64,000 nucleotides of DNA. It comes from SMYC01 sp963578475. Lineage in GTDB: Bacteria; Acidobacteriota; Vicinamibacteria; Marinacidobacterales; SMYC01. This document shows positions 52,330 through 60,954 of this stretch, in pieces (position 1 is the first letter of the stretch; each line of letters begins with the position of its first letter). The position numbers and the translations under genes were made by a program. Under the pieces are notes generated by a model that saw only the letters and a list, made by a program, of their open reading frames with translations, did no database searches and had not been told where the DNA came from. The stretch lies in the NCBI GenBank assembly GCA_963578475.1, contig CAUZCL010000001.1:124001-188000 (forward strand). Direction: 5' to 3'.

Positions 52330-53238
52330 TTACACGGGGCTGGCGAGGAACTTGCGCACGGATAATACGCTTCCGAGGAGGCCTACGAACATCCCGCCGA
52401 GGATGAGGGCCGCCCAGGCAGGCGGTGGGACGAATTGCAGCCAATCGTCTGACGGCAAGAGCTGAACAGAACGTAGCGCCTCTCGGAGCAAGTATTGATG
52501 CGCGAAGTAGAGCAGTCCAAGCGCGAGCCCGCCGCCGAGCCCGCCTTGAAGAATACCCTCGACCAGGAAGGGACCACGAATGTAAGTGTGGGTCGCGCCA
52601 ACGAGGCGCATGATGCTGATCTCTTCCTGCCGCCCATAGACGGTGAGCTTGATGACGTTGAAGATGGTAAAGACCGAAGCGATGGCGAGGGCGCTCCCTA
52701 TCGTGAGACCAATCATCTGGACAAGCTCGATGATGCCCGTCAACCGTTCGATCCAAAGCAGGTCGTAGTCGACTTCGGAGACGCCACTGAGGCCCGCGAG
52801 GCGGCCCGCCACCACGCGCACTTGACCCGGCTCTCTGAAGTCCTGTGCTACGCCGACCTCGAACGACGCCGGAAGGGGGTTCGACTCGAGAAGGTCGGGC
52901 AAGGTGTCGAGCTCGGGGAAGTAGGACCGGAAACGCTCGAGCGCGTCTTCTTTGGAGACGAAATGGAAAGATTCGAGCTCCGGGCTATTTTCGAGCACGA
53001 GGTCGAGCTGTTCACGATCCGACGCGCTCAAGCCTTCTTCGAGGTAGAGCGTGAGCTGAACCCGTCCCGCCCAACCTTCCAGCAGTTGGTTCAAGCTGGC
53101 CGATACGGTCAGGAAGACGCCGAGGATAAATAGAGAGACCGCGATGGTGCCAATCGAAACGAGGTTGACGAGACGATTGCGCCAGAGCTCGACGAAAGCC
53201 TCCTCGACGCAGTAAGCGATAGCCCGAACGAATCGCAT
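52330..53238 (-). CDS. ftsX: cell-division protein FtsX
   Basis: The protein has 302 residues and the FtsX layout: N-terminal helix (VELWRNRLVNLVSIGTIAVS), an extracytoplasmic domain (about residues 50-165) with the FVSKEDALERF motif, three C-terminal membrane helices, and the cytoplasmic coupling segment YGRQEEISIMRLVGATHTYI. It passes ATP-driven motion from FtsE to septal hydrolases. It is alone on the minus strand, facing the operon that carries ftsE, so the two subunits come from different transcripts. Confidence 0.93.
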   Translation of the reverse strand: MRFVRAIAYCVEEAFVELWRNRLVNLVSIGTIAVSLFILGVFLTVSASLNQLLEGWAGRVQLTLYLEEGLSASDREQLDLVLENSPELESFHFVSKEDALERFRSYFPELDTLPDLLESNPLPASFEVGVAQDFREPGQVRVVAGRLAGLSGVSEVDYDLLWIERLTGIIELVQMIGLTIGSALAIASVFTIFNVIKLTVYGRQEEISIMRLVGATHTYIRGPFLVEGILQGGLGGGLALGLLYFAHQYLLREALRSVQLLPSDDWLQFVPPPAWAALILGGMFVGLLGSVLSVRKFLASPV

Positions 53239-53284
53239 TTTCGCGCGTGATTCTACCGCGTGAGCACTAGACTACGAGCGCCGC

Positions 53285-54046
53285 TCAGAAATCATATGTT
53301 TTGCCTTGCTCAATCAACTCGACGCGCGCGAGGTTCATCTCTTCAAGCTCTTGCTCAATGAGATGCAAGTGGCCGGGTTTGGTATGCGTAACCAAGACCG
53401 GCACGTCCCTAGTGAGTTTTTTGAGCTCCCCGGCAAGGATGTCTGGCGTCATATGACCGCTCGCCTGCGCGAGCGCTCCTCCGGCATTCGAGAAGGAGAT
53501 TTCCGCAATCACCGCTTTGAGGTTTTCTTGCGCATTTGCGCACTGCCAGATGCGATCCGTTGGGCCGGTATCGCTTGTATAGAGAATCGCGCCGTCTTTG
53601 TGCTCGATGAGAAGGCCCACGGTCGGCGTGAGGTGCTCGACTTCGATAGGCGTGAAAGTCAGCTCGTCGATCGAGAACGGCTTTTCGGCCTCGATCTCTT
53701 GAAAACGCATCGTCGGTGCCTCGACCAACGGAAGCTTCGTGAAATCGGGCCAGAGGTCGCCGTTGAACATGTGAGCCTTTAGACTCTCAATGACAGAGTG
53801 CGTCCCGTACACCATCACCGGCTCGCTCAGAGAACCAAACACGTTGTCCAGAAAAAATGGGAGACCGCAATTGTGGTCGAGATGGGTGTGACTAACGATC
53901 ACATGGCCAATCCGTCGCTGCTCTTCGAGCGTGAGGGCATTGGTGAGACCGCCGGCATCGATCGACACACGATCCTCGAGAAGAAAGCAGGAAAGGAAGC
54001 GCCCGTGAACGCTACCCCCGGAACAACCCAGAACTCGCAGCTTCAT
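53285..54046 (-). CDS. MBL-fold phosphodiesterase-like protein
   Basis: The protein has 253 residues, with no signal peptide. It has VIVSHTHLDHNCGLPFFLD near residue 52, the HxHxDH zinc motif in the form found in class II cyclic-nucleotide phosphodiesterases, and later GAILYTSDTGPTDRIW, SGHMTPDI and VTHTKPGH, which give the remaining ligands. Cyclic nucleotides are the known substrates of class II enzymes, but other phosphodiesters are possible in this superfamily. It is transcribed divergently from the GT2 gene. Confidence 0.82.
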   Translation of the reverse strand: MKLRVLGCSGGSVHGRFLSCFLLEDRVSIDAGGLTNALTLEEQRRIGHVIVSHTHLDHNCGLPFFLDNVFGSLSEPVMVYGTHSVIESLKAHMFNGDLWPDFTKLPLVEAPTMRFQEIEAEKPFSIDELTFTPIEVEHLTPTVGLLIEHKDGAILYTSDTGPTDRIWQCANAQENLKAVIAEISFSNAGGALAQASGHMTPDILAGELKKLTRDVPVLVTHTKPGHLHLIEQELEEMNLARVELIEQGKTYDF

Positions 54047-54174
54047 GACGGGTGTCGACGACTGCTCGAGCTCGGTCGGGGTCGGGCGGGCATGGGCATT
54101 GGCATTGATAGAAGTCGTGCTGTTTCGCGTTTAGGAGCAACTTGCGTCTTGAATATATCGGTTAAAAATAAGGA

Positions 54175-55317
54175 ATGTCAACATTGCTCGCCGTCGATTC
54201 GGGCTTACGCGTGACTAGCTTCGTCGTGATTCTGGGCATCGTGCAGCTGCTCATCGCGCTGTCGTCTTTTTTCGGAGGACGCGGCAACGACGTCGACGAG
54301 ATCACTTCGATGGAGGCCGAGATGCCCTCCGTCACGCTCTTCGTCCCGTGCTGCGGCGTAGAGGAGGGTTTGGCGGCCAATCTGAAGGCCCTGGCACAAC
54401 AGGACTATCCGAATCTCCAGCTCGTTTTCGTTGTGGAGCGCGCGGACGACGCCGCCATTCCGTTCATCAAACGCTTTCCCGTCGGCGAGCTCGTGATCGC
54501 GGGGGCGGCGGAAGGGCGTGGGCAAAAGGTGCACAACCTGCTCGCTGCCATCGATGGGGCCTCACCCTCGGACGTTCTGGCCTTTGCCGATTCGGACGGT
54601 CGGCCCGATCCCGGCTGGCTACGGCGTCTCGTCAGGAAGCTCGACCGCCCGGGCGTAGGTGTCGCGTCAACCTATCGCTTCTACGTGCCCGAGCCTTTGA
54701 GCTTCAGCACGTTGCTGCGCTCCGTGTGGAACGCTTCGGTGCTTGCCCTCCTCGGCAACCACGATCGGAACTTCGCCTGGGGTGGAGGCATGGCCATCCG
54801 GCGCGACGTGTTCGAGCGGATCGGGGTCGTGGAGGCATGGCAAAGAGCACTTTCGGACGACTACGCGCTCACCCACGCGGTCCGACGGGCGGGCTTGAAG
54901 GTGTCCTTCGTGCCCGACTGCCTCGTGCCTTCCTATGGGCGCGTCGGGCTCCTCGAGCTGGGCTCATGGGTTACGAGGCAAACGGCTATCACGCGGGTTT
55001 ATTGGCCGGCGCTCTTTCGCGTCGCGGTGCTCCACCACGGACTGTACTCGGCTTTCTTGTTGCTGGGACCTTGGGCAGGCGGGAAGGCCGGACTCATCCT
55101 GTGGCTGCTTGTCCTGGCACTCGGAGCCTATTCCGGCGGCTCGCGAGCGATCGCCTCCCCTTGGGGACGAAGGTATTGGTGGGCCTATGCAACACTATTT
55201 CCTCTGTCGAGCTTCTTGACGATCCAAGCAGCCGTGCGTGCGTTGGCGTCACGGCGCATCACGTGGAGAGGGCGTGTCTATGAGATGAGGTCGCCGACAG
55301 AGACCGTTATTCATTAA
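54175..55317 (+). CDS. family 2 glycosyltransferase, membrane-bound (ceramide-glucosyltransferase-like)
   Basis: The protein has 380 residues: one N-terminal membrane helix (residues 10-32), a GT-A domain (about 50-280) and two to three C-terminal helices. Motifs are SVTLFVPCCGVEEGL, FADSDGRPDPGWLRRL (the sugar-nucleotide Asp pair), FAWGGGMAIRR, ALSDDYALTHAVRRAG and WVTRQTAITRVYWP. The order resembles glucosylceramide synthases and HpnI-type enzymes, so the product may be a glycolipid. No lipid-synthesis partner is adjacent. Confidence 0.85.
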   Translation: MSTLLAVDSGLRVTSFVVILGIVQLLIALSSFFGGRGNDVDEITSMEAEMPSVTLFVPCCGVEEGLAANLKALAQQDYPNLQLVFVVERADDAAIPFIKRFPVGELVIAGAAEGRGQKVHNLLAAIDGASPSDVLAFADSDGRPDPGWLRRLVRKLDRPGVGVASTYRFYVPEPLSFSTLLRSVWNASVLALLGNHDRNFAWGGGMAIRRDVFERIGVVEAWQRALSDDYALTHAVRRAGLKVSFVPDCLVPSYGRVGLLELGSWVTRQTAITRVYWPALFRVAVLHHGLYSAFLLLGPWAGGKAGLILWLLVLALGAYSGGSRAIASPWGRRYWWAYATLFPLSSFLTIQAAVRALASRRITWRGRVYEMRSPTETVIH

Positions 55318-55461
55318 GTAGTTCGTGCTGTCAAGCTGGGCGCACGTCACCGGCCGCTACGAGAAAAGTATTCCTGTTTGTATTGAAAATCTCCGCGATG
55401 CCTATTCTAGTGGTTGACGCCCGGCACGCGCTTGAGATACATCCTCTTACGGGAGGCAATC

Positions 55462-57231
55462 ATGCGACGTTTGATTTTCGGTCTCTGTCTATTAGCGGTG
55501 CCGGGCTGGGCATTCGGCCAAACGTGGGAATGCCGGGAAGTCATGGTGCCAATGCGCGACGGGGTCGAGCTGGCGACCGATGTCTACGTTCCCGAAAATC
55601 AGTTCGAAGGCCCCTACCCAGTCCTCATCGAGCGTACGCCCTACAGCAAACGTGGGTGCGAGCACTTGCACGCGCGCTATTTCGTCAAGCGCGGCTACGT
55701 CGTCCTCATCCAGGACGAACGTGGGCGGTACAACTCCGAAGGAACGTATTACTGGTTGCGCGATGAAGGCTGGGGTGAGCGACAGGACGGCTACGACACG
55801 ATCGAATGGGCCGCAAAGCAGTCTTGGTCGAGCGGCAAAGTTGGAACCATGGGGCTTTCCTTCACCTGCGCAAATCAATACCTCACGATGGTAACGAAAC
55901 CGCCTCATCTCGAAGCGATGTTCTGCGCTCAATTCGCGACGAACATCTTTAAGGACCTCTACTGGGCGGGCGGAGCGCTCCACATGATCATGCCCACCTG
56001 GCTCTTGACCCAGAACGAGATGGTGCAGCCACTCGGCCAGAACTTCCCTGCGCATCGCGGCTATCTCGGGGACGGCGAGACGTGGATGCGCTGGTATGGG
56101 CGCAAGAACGAATCCGAGCGGACCTTCGCCCAGAGCATGATGTCCCCCATGCTCGACGACTTGATTGGCAAGCCTTACTACAACGACTTTTGGCGCCAAT
56201 TCGCCGTAGACGAGAATTGGGACAAGGTCAACATTCCGATTCTTCACTATAGCGGCTGGTATGACCGCTACCCGCATGCCGCCGTCAAGCACTTCAACGG
56301 CATCAACAAGCTCGGCGGCGAGAAGGCGCGGGGCCACCAGAAACTCGTCTTGACCCCGCACCTGCACGGGGCCAGCGAGATCACCGCACGCGTCATTGGC
56401 GATATCGATTTCGGCCCCGAAGCCTCGATCGACTACAACGCGCTTCGACTCCGCTGGTTCGACTACCACCTCAAGGGAATCGATAACGGCATCATGGACG
56501 AGCCGCCCGTGCGGATTTTCGTGATGGGGGACAACGTCTATCGCGACGAGAACGAGTTCCCTCTCGCGCGCACCGACTATCAGGACTTCTATCTGCGCGC
56601 GGGCAAGTCCGGTTCGATCGATTCGCTGAATGACGGTGTCTTGTCGCGTGAAGCGCCGGCGGACGAACCGCCCGATATTTACGAGTACGATCCGCGTAAC
56701 CCCGTGCCTTCGATTGGCGGCGACCTTTTCGTGCAGCCGAACGGCGCGCGGGACCACCGCCCCGCCGGGAAGCGAAGCCTGACCTACACGACGAGCGCGC
56801 TCACGAGCCCCGTCGAAGTGACCGGTCTGCCGAAGCTCTCGTTCTACGCGTCTTCGAGCGCGGTGGATACGGATTGGGTCGTTACGATCACGGACGTGCA
56901 TCCCGACGGCTATTCGCAGACGCTGCGCCAGAACATTCTAAGGGCGCGCTATCGCGAAGGATACGAAGCTCCAGTCTTCATGACGCCCGGCGAGATCTAT
57001 CCTTTCGAGATCGAAATGTATCCGATCTCGAACGTGTTTCTCGAAGGGCATCGCATCCGCATCGTTGTCTCGAGCAGCAGCTTTCCCAAGTGGTATCCCA
57101 ACGGCAATACCGGAAAGGAAATGGACGAGGATTTTCCCGGCGTGGTCGCAAAGAACTCGATTTATCACGATCGGGAGCACCCGTCGAAGGTGGTGCTTCC
57201 TGTCATTCCGTGCGGAGCAACAACGAATTGA
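55462..57231 (+). CDS. secreted CocE/NonD family hydrolase
   Basis: ATG 55462 follows GGGAGG and opens a signal peptide (RRLIFGLCLLAVPGWAFG). The 589-residue product has the alpha/beta domain with PMRDGVELATDVYVPE and LIQDERGRYNSEG. The nucleophile elbow is GTMGLSFTC, where the usual G-x-S-Y-x-G has Phe after Ser. Catalytic Asp is in SGWYDRYPH and His in TPHLHGASE. The C-terminal jelly roll (VTGLPKLSFYASSS, DTDWVVTITDVHPDG) completes the cocaine-esterase/X-Pro-dipeptidyl-peptidase layout. Likely an acylase or esterase in the periplasm. Confidence 0.88.
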   Translation: MRRLIFGLCLLAVPGWAFGQTWECREVMVPMRDGVELATDVYVPENQFEGPYPVLIERTPYSKRGCEHLHARYFVKRGYVVLIQDERGRYNSEGTYYWLRDEGWGERQDGYDTIEWAAKQSWSSGKVGTMGLSFTCANQYLTMVTKPPHLEAMFCAQFATNIFKDLYWAGGALHMIMPTWLLTQNEMVQPLGQNFPAHRGYLGDGETWMRWYGRKNESERTFAQSMMSPMLDDLIGKPYYNDFWRQFAVDENWDKVNIPILHYSGWYDRYPHAAVKHFNGINKLGGEKARGHQKLVLTPHLHGASEITARVIGDIDFGPEASIDYNALRLRWFDYHLKGIDNGIMDEPPVRIFVMGDNVYRDENEFPLARTDYQDFYLRAGKSGSIDSLNDGVLSREAPADEPPDIYEYDPRNPVPSIGGDLFVQPNGARDHRPAGKRSLTYTTSALTSPVEVTGLPKLSFYASSSAVDTDWVVTITDVHPDGYSQTLRQNILRARYREGYEAPVFMTPGEIYPFEIEMYPISNVFLEGHRIRIVVSSSSFPKWYPNGNTGKEMDEDFPGVVAKNSIYHDREHPSKVVLPVIPCGATTN

Positions 57232-57233
57232 CG

Positions 57234-58535
57234 ATGACGGCGACCGAAGCCCTTGCCGAGTGGGCCACCGAGCAGCGGGCGCGCGGGTTCGACGAGGAGA
57301 TTCTCGAGCAGGCGCAGCTCTTCGTGCTCGACTGGCTAGCGAGTGCCCTTGCCGGTCGCGGGACGGAGCCGGGCCGCGCGATTTTGAAATATACGCGCGG
57401 CCAGCCGAGCGGAGACGCTCTCGTCCTCGGCGAGACGGTGGGCCGGTCGGCGGAAGCGGCCGCGTTCGCCAACGGCGCGCTCTCACATATCGTCGAGATG
57501 GATGATGTCGACCGCGTCTCGATCGTCCATCCCGGCGCCATCGTCATCCCCGCCGCGCTGGCCGCCGACAGACGTGACGGTCGGAACGGTAGAGAACTGC
57601 TCTCCGCGATCGTAGCTGGCTTCGAGGTTGCGATCCGCTTCGGCTCCGCCGTCGGCGCGAAACACTACTACCATTTTCACAACACATCGACTTGCGGGGT
57701 CTTCGGCTCCGCGATGGCGGCGGGGTGGCTTCTCAAGCTCGACGCCGAAGCGCTCACGTGGGCGCTCGGCAATGCGGGCACGATGGCCTTCGGACTTTGG
57801 GAGTTCAACGCGGAAGGTGCGATGTCGAAACACCTTCACACGGGACACGCTGCCGCGAGTGGGCTTCGGGCCGCCGAGCTCGCCGCGCATGGTTTCACGG
57901 GCGCTCGATCGATCGTGGAAGGGGAGCGCGGGTTCTTCGCTGGTCTGGCCCCGGAAGGCGATCCGGATAAAGTCACTGCGGGACTTGGCGAGGCGCCTTT
58001 GGCTCTTCCGGGCGTGTCACTCAAGCCTTACGCGTCCTGCCGACATACACACGCCGCCATCGATGCCGCGATGGCGCTCCGTGAAGAGCTCGACGGGGGC
58101 ACGATAGAGCGCGGGACAATCTCCGTTTACCAGGCCGCAGCCGACCTCTGTGACAACCCGAGCCCCAAGACGCCGTACGAAGCGAAGTTTAGCTTGCAAT
58201 ATTGCGTGGCGGAGGCGCTCGGCGGAGGTGCGATGGGCCTTGGCGACTTCGACGCCACCGGCGACGTCGCGAGCCCTGTGGACATTGTCGTGGATGCCGA
58301 GCTCACGGCAAGATTCCCGTCGCAGTTTCCCGCGAGGCTGTCACTCGAGCTCTCGAGCGGGGACAAGCTCGCGCGCGAAGTCGCCTTCCCTCTCGGAGAT
58401 CCCGAGAACCCGCTTTCGCGAGAGCGCGTGGAGGCGAAGCTCTTCGAGCTCGCCGCGTTCGGCGGCGCGACGCAAGAAGAGGCGCAGGGGCATCTTGACT
58501 GGGTCGATGGTCTCTTGGAACGTGTCAGGGGTTGA
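57234..58535 (+). CDS. MmgE/PrpD family protein
   Basis: ATG 57234 lies two bases after the preceding stop. The 433-residue product matches the MmgE/PrpD fold: ILEQAQLFVLDWLASALAG, FANGALSHIVEMDDVDR, HNTSTCGVFGSAMAAG, MSKHLHTGHAAASG and LKPYASCRHTHAAIDA. Known members are 2-methylcitrate dehydratase and cis-aconitate decarboxylase or isomerase. No prpB or prpC is near, so the substrate is open. Tight spacing suggests an operon with the CocE-type hydrolase. Confidence 0.88.
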   Translation: MTATEALAEWATEQRARGFDEEILEQAQLFVLDWLASALAGRGTEPGRAILKYTRGQPSGDALVLGETVGRSAEAAAFANGALSHIVEMDDVDRVSIVHPGAIVIPAALAADRRDGRNGRELLSAIVAGFEVAIRFGSAVGAKHYYHFHNTSTCGVFGSAMAAGWLLKLDAEALTWALGNAGTMAFGLWEFNAEGAMSKHLHTGHAAASGLRAAELAAHGFTGARSIVEGERGFFAGLAPEGDPDKVTAGLGEAPLALPGVSLKPYASCRHTHAAIDAAMALREELDGGTIERGTISVYQAAADLCDNPSPKTPYEAKFSLQYCVAEALGGGAMGLGDFDATGDVASPVDIVVDAELTARFPSQFPARLSLELSSGDKLAREVAFPLGDPENPLSRERVEAKLFELAAFGGATQEEAQGHLDWVDGLLERVRG

Positions 58536-58544
58536 GCGGCGCGC

Positions 58545-59204
58545 TCACTGCTGCGTGGATTTCTCTTTCAGATAGATGCTCGCGCGCCAGAGCTCGGGGC
58601 CGGGCCAGACGTAGGGAAGGTCGCGTTGCAACAGCTCGTCGAGCGCGTATTTTTCGGGCTCGACCTGGGGCTCGTGCGTGCACTTGTAAATATGGGTCGC
58701 GAAGAAGATGAGCTCGACGCCGTCTCGGTGCAGGGACTCGACGAGCTTTTGCATCTCGTCCGAGCACGCCACGATGTTCTCTCGGTCGTCGGGTCCTTGA
58801 ATGATCGGACACGTCCGCTGTAGCGATTGCTGTAAGAGTGCCACAGTTGGCTTGGGGATGTTCCCGAAGCGCATGCGGCCCTCCATGTTCGGGCGGCTGT
58901 CGAGCGGCAGGAACCAATCGCGCAACATGAGGCCATAGCTGCGCTGCCAGTCCTCGCTGTCTTCCGCCGCAACCCACGTGCCCACAGGAGCGCCCCCGGA
59001 AGCGGCGTTCATCACGTGATTGACGATCGCGTCCTCGAACTGCCGATTGATTTTGTGCTCGAGAATATTGGGCCAGCGATAGGACGTCGAATAGCCGACA
59101 AACACAAAGGTCTTTTCTTCTCCGTCGAAGAGCTTCCCTGCGGCGAGCAATGGAGTGGCCGCCAAGGCGATAAGAACACAGAGGCAGATGATGCGTCTTT
59201 GCAC
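58545..59204 (-). CDS. secreted protein, SGNH-hydrolase-like, uncertain
   Basis: The protein has 219 residues with a signal peptide (IICLCVLIALAATPLLAAG). The segment FVGYSTSYRWPNILEHKIN resembles block I of SGNH/GDSL hydrolases, a Ser after a hydrophobic strand followed by WP-x-IL. Later strands VELIFFATHIY and LWRASIYLKE fit loosely, but I do not see a clear C-terminal Asp-x-x-His. It may therefore be a non-catalytic relative. Converges on the MmgE/PrpD gene and lies 12 bases after the next minus-strand gene. Confidence 0.6.
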   Translation of the reverse strand: MQRRIICLCVLIALAATPLLAAGKLFDGEEKTFVFVGYSTSYRWPNILEHKINRQFEDAIVNHVMNAASGGAPVGTWVAAEDSEDWQRSYGLMLRDWFLPLDSRPNMEGRMRFGNIPKPTVALLQQSLQRTCPIIQGPDDRENIVACSDEMQKLVESLHRDGVELIFFATHIYKCTHEPQVEPEKYALDELLQRDLPYVWPGPELWRASIYLKEKSTQQ

Positions 59205-59216
59205 GAGATACCTCCC

Positions 59217-59603
59217 TTAGGGGTTTTGTTTCTCGTAGGCCCGGACGACGACCTCGCCGCCGTCCGAGCCGTCGGACAACGATACCTTGACGAGGAGCTC
59301 ACCGTCGAGTCGGAGCTCGTGCCGCCAGGGCGCGCTCTCGTCATGACTCTCTTCGAGCAACACGGCCCCTTTCTCCGAGAGCCAGGTCACGCGGTGGCGG
59401 ACGAAGAACTCCGGCACCGTCACATGCCACTCACCATCCACGCGGATCGAGATGTTCCCGTGATCGTAGACGAGGCCGTCTTCGGCAAAGTGAAAGGCGA
59501 TCGTCTCGGGCCCCGCCACGTAGGGGCCGAGCCATGGCTCGATCTCGTACCGCTCTGGACCGAAGGCTGCGAGCAAAAGGAAGAGCCACCACATAGGCGC
59601 CAT
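59217..59603 (-). CDS. small secreted protein of unknown function
   Basis: Starting at ATG 59603 (or 59594) the product has 128 residues: a short hydrophobic signal (WWLFLLLAAFGPE) and then a beta-rich domain with ISIRVDGEWHVTVPEFFVRH, LLEESHDESAPWRHEL and LDGELLVKVSLSDG. An upstream frame extension to 59780 is Arg-rich and unlike protein. It is the first gene of a two-gene minus-strand operon with the SGNH-like protein. Family not recognised. Confidence 0.6.
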   Translation of the reverse strand: MAPMWWLFLLLAAFGPERYEIEPWLGPYVAGPETIAFHFAEDGLVYDHGNISIRVDGEWHVTVPEFFVRHRVTWLSEKGAVLLEESHDESAPWRHELRLDGELLVKVSLSDGSDGGEVVVRAYEKQNP

Positions 59604-59820
59604 TCTATATTGTGCAAAAGGCTCGTGATGCGGACGCAACGTCGCCGCGTAAGCGCCATTCGAGCATTGGGAGGGTCCCGCAGGACATTTCCGTCGTCTC
59701 TTCGAAGGCAAGAACCGAGCAAAACGGCTTCTCGAGACCGGAGACCCTAGAGGTCCAGTTGCTGCGCATCGCTTTGTCAATTTTTCAGAGCGACGCTATC
59801 ATGACGTGATTGGAGAACGC

Positions 59821-60744
59821 TTGACGAAATTCGCGGTTCGATTCCTTACTTGCCTCCTTCTGGTTTAGAGCGCGAGCGCTTCCGAGCGTGCCATCTCGAT
59901 CACAATGGACGATCTTTCCGTGGCTCCGGCCAATATTCGCTCCCTCGAAGAAGCGCGAGAAATCACCCGGGACATTCTCTCCACGTTCCAGGAGTACCGT
60001 GTTCCCGCCATCGGTTTCGTCAACGAGAACAGGCTCGAGGTCGAGGGCGTGGTCGACCCCGCGAGGGTCGCACTGCTCGAGCAGTGGCTACAGGCGGGCC
60101 TCGAACTCGGCAACCACGGTTACGCACATCTCGACCTCCACAGGGTCGACGTCGCTACGTGGGAGCAAGACGTCGTGAAGGGAGCGCGGGTCCTGGACCC
60201 ATTGCTCGCCCGGCACGGTAAAACGCCTCGCTTCTTCCGGCACCCTTTTCTCCATACGGGGAAGAGCGTCGCTATCAGGGATCGTACGAGCGCGTTCATG
60301 AAAGACCACGGCTATCGCGTGGCACCGGTGACTATCGACAACCAGGAGTGGATGTTCGGGTTCGCCTATGCGGAGGCATCGGCGGACGCAGATAAGAAGC
60401 GCATCGCCGAAGCGTACCTGCGGTACATGAAGTCGGTCGTCGAGTTCTATGAAGAGCAATCCCGTGCGATTGTCGGCGAGGAGATACCGCAGAGCCTGTT
60501 GGTCCACGCTTACGCCTTGAATGGCGATTCGCTCGGCGAGCTCCTCGGTTGGCTTCGGGGTCGGGACTATCGCTTCATCTCTCTAGAAGAGGCGCTTCAG
60601 CACCCGGCCTACGCGTCGGAGGATCAATACACGGGTCCCGCCGGCATTACCTGGCTGCACCGTTGGGCTATCACCCAGAACATGCCGAAGTCGATTTTCG
60701 CCGGTGAGCCAGAGGCGCCGGACTGGATAAAACGCGACGACTGA
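59821..60744 (+). pseudogene. polysaccharide deacetylase with an amber codon in the signal peptide
   Basis: TTG 59821, after TTGGAGA, opens a signal peptide (FAVRFLTCLLLV) followed by TAG at 59866-59868, and then in the same frame SASASERAISITMDDLSV. ITMDDL is NodB motif 1 with the catalytic Asp. Motif 2 is GNHGYAHLDLHR, then RFFRHPFLHTG. The domain and C-terminus are intact to 60744. A 279-residue frame can start at ATG 59905, but that would remove the export signal and one residue before motif 1. One substitution (for example CAG to TAG) explains the lesion. It would deacetylate N-acetylated glycans. Confidence 0.75.
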
Positions 60745-60751
60745 TCGATGC

Positions 60752-60854
60752 CTAAACGTTGCAGCTTTGGATCGTAGGCTTTCCAGACGTCACCCATTCC
60801 ACCCGAACCGAGCTTTCCCTGGATTTCGTAGTGGGCGAGGTTTTGGCCAATCAA
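60752..60854 (-). pseudogene. N-terminal stub of a Ser/Thr kinase
   Basis: From TTG 60854 the minus strand reads IGQNLAHYEIQGKLGSGGMG and DVWKAYDPKLQR, the glycine-rich loop of acidobacterial Ser/Thr kinases. Similarity ends at about 60752, eight bases past the deacetylase stop, where the invariant Lys should follow. About 34 codons remain of a protein of several hundred. Confidence 0.75.
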
Positions 60855-60939
60855 GACTCGGCCATTCTAGGTGGGGCAACAGAGAGCTTCAACCCGTGGG
60901 TTCCAACTTGGGGAAGCCACGTCTGTTGTGCGATGACGC

Positions 60940-60945
60940 TATAAT
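60940..60945 (+). promoter_or_regulatory. -10 element close to the radical SAM start
   Basis: TATAAT lies nine bases before ATG 60955, so transcription would begin two or three bases before the codon. No Shine-Dalgarno sequence is present, consistent with a leaderless mRNA. The layout matches that before the ABC-F gene. Confidence 0.45.
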
Positions 60946-60954
60946 TCTGGCTGG

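Noticed and set aside
13203..59868. In-frame TAG codons in three genes (13203, 40921, 59866) as a sign of amber recoding
   Set aside because: Other genes here end properly with TAG (msrB, FAA hydrolase, mscS, first vapC, the TPR gene), and two of the three affected genes also carry other lesions, including TAA and TGA in frame. Nonsense mutation is simpler.
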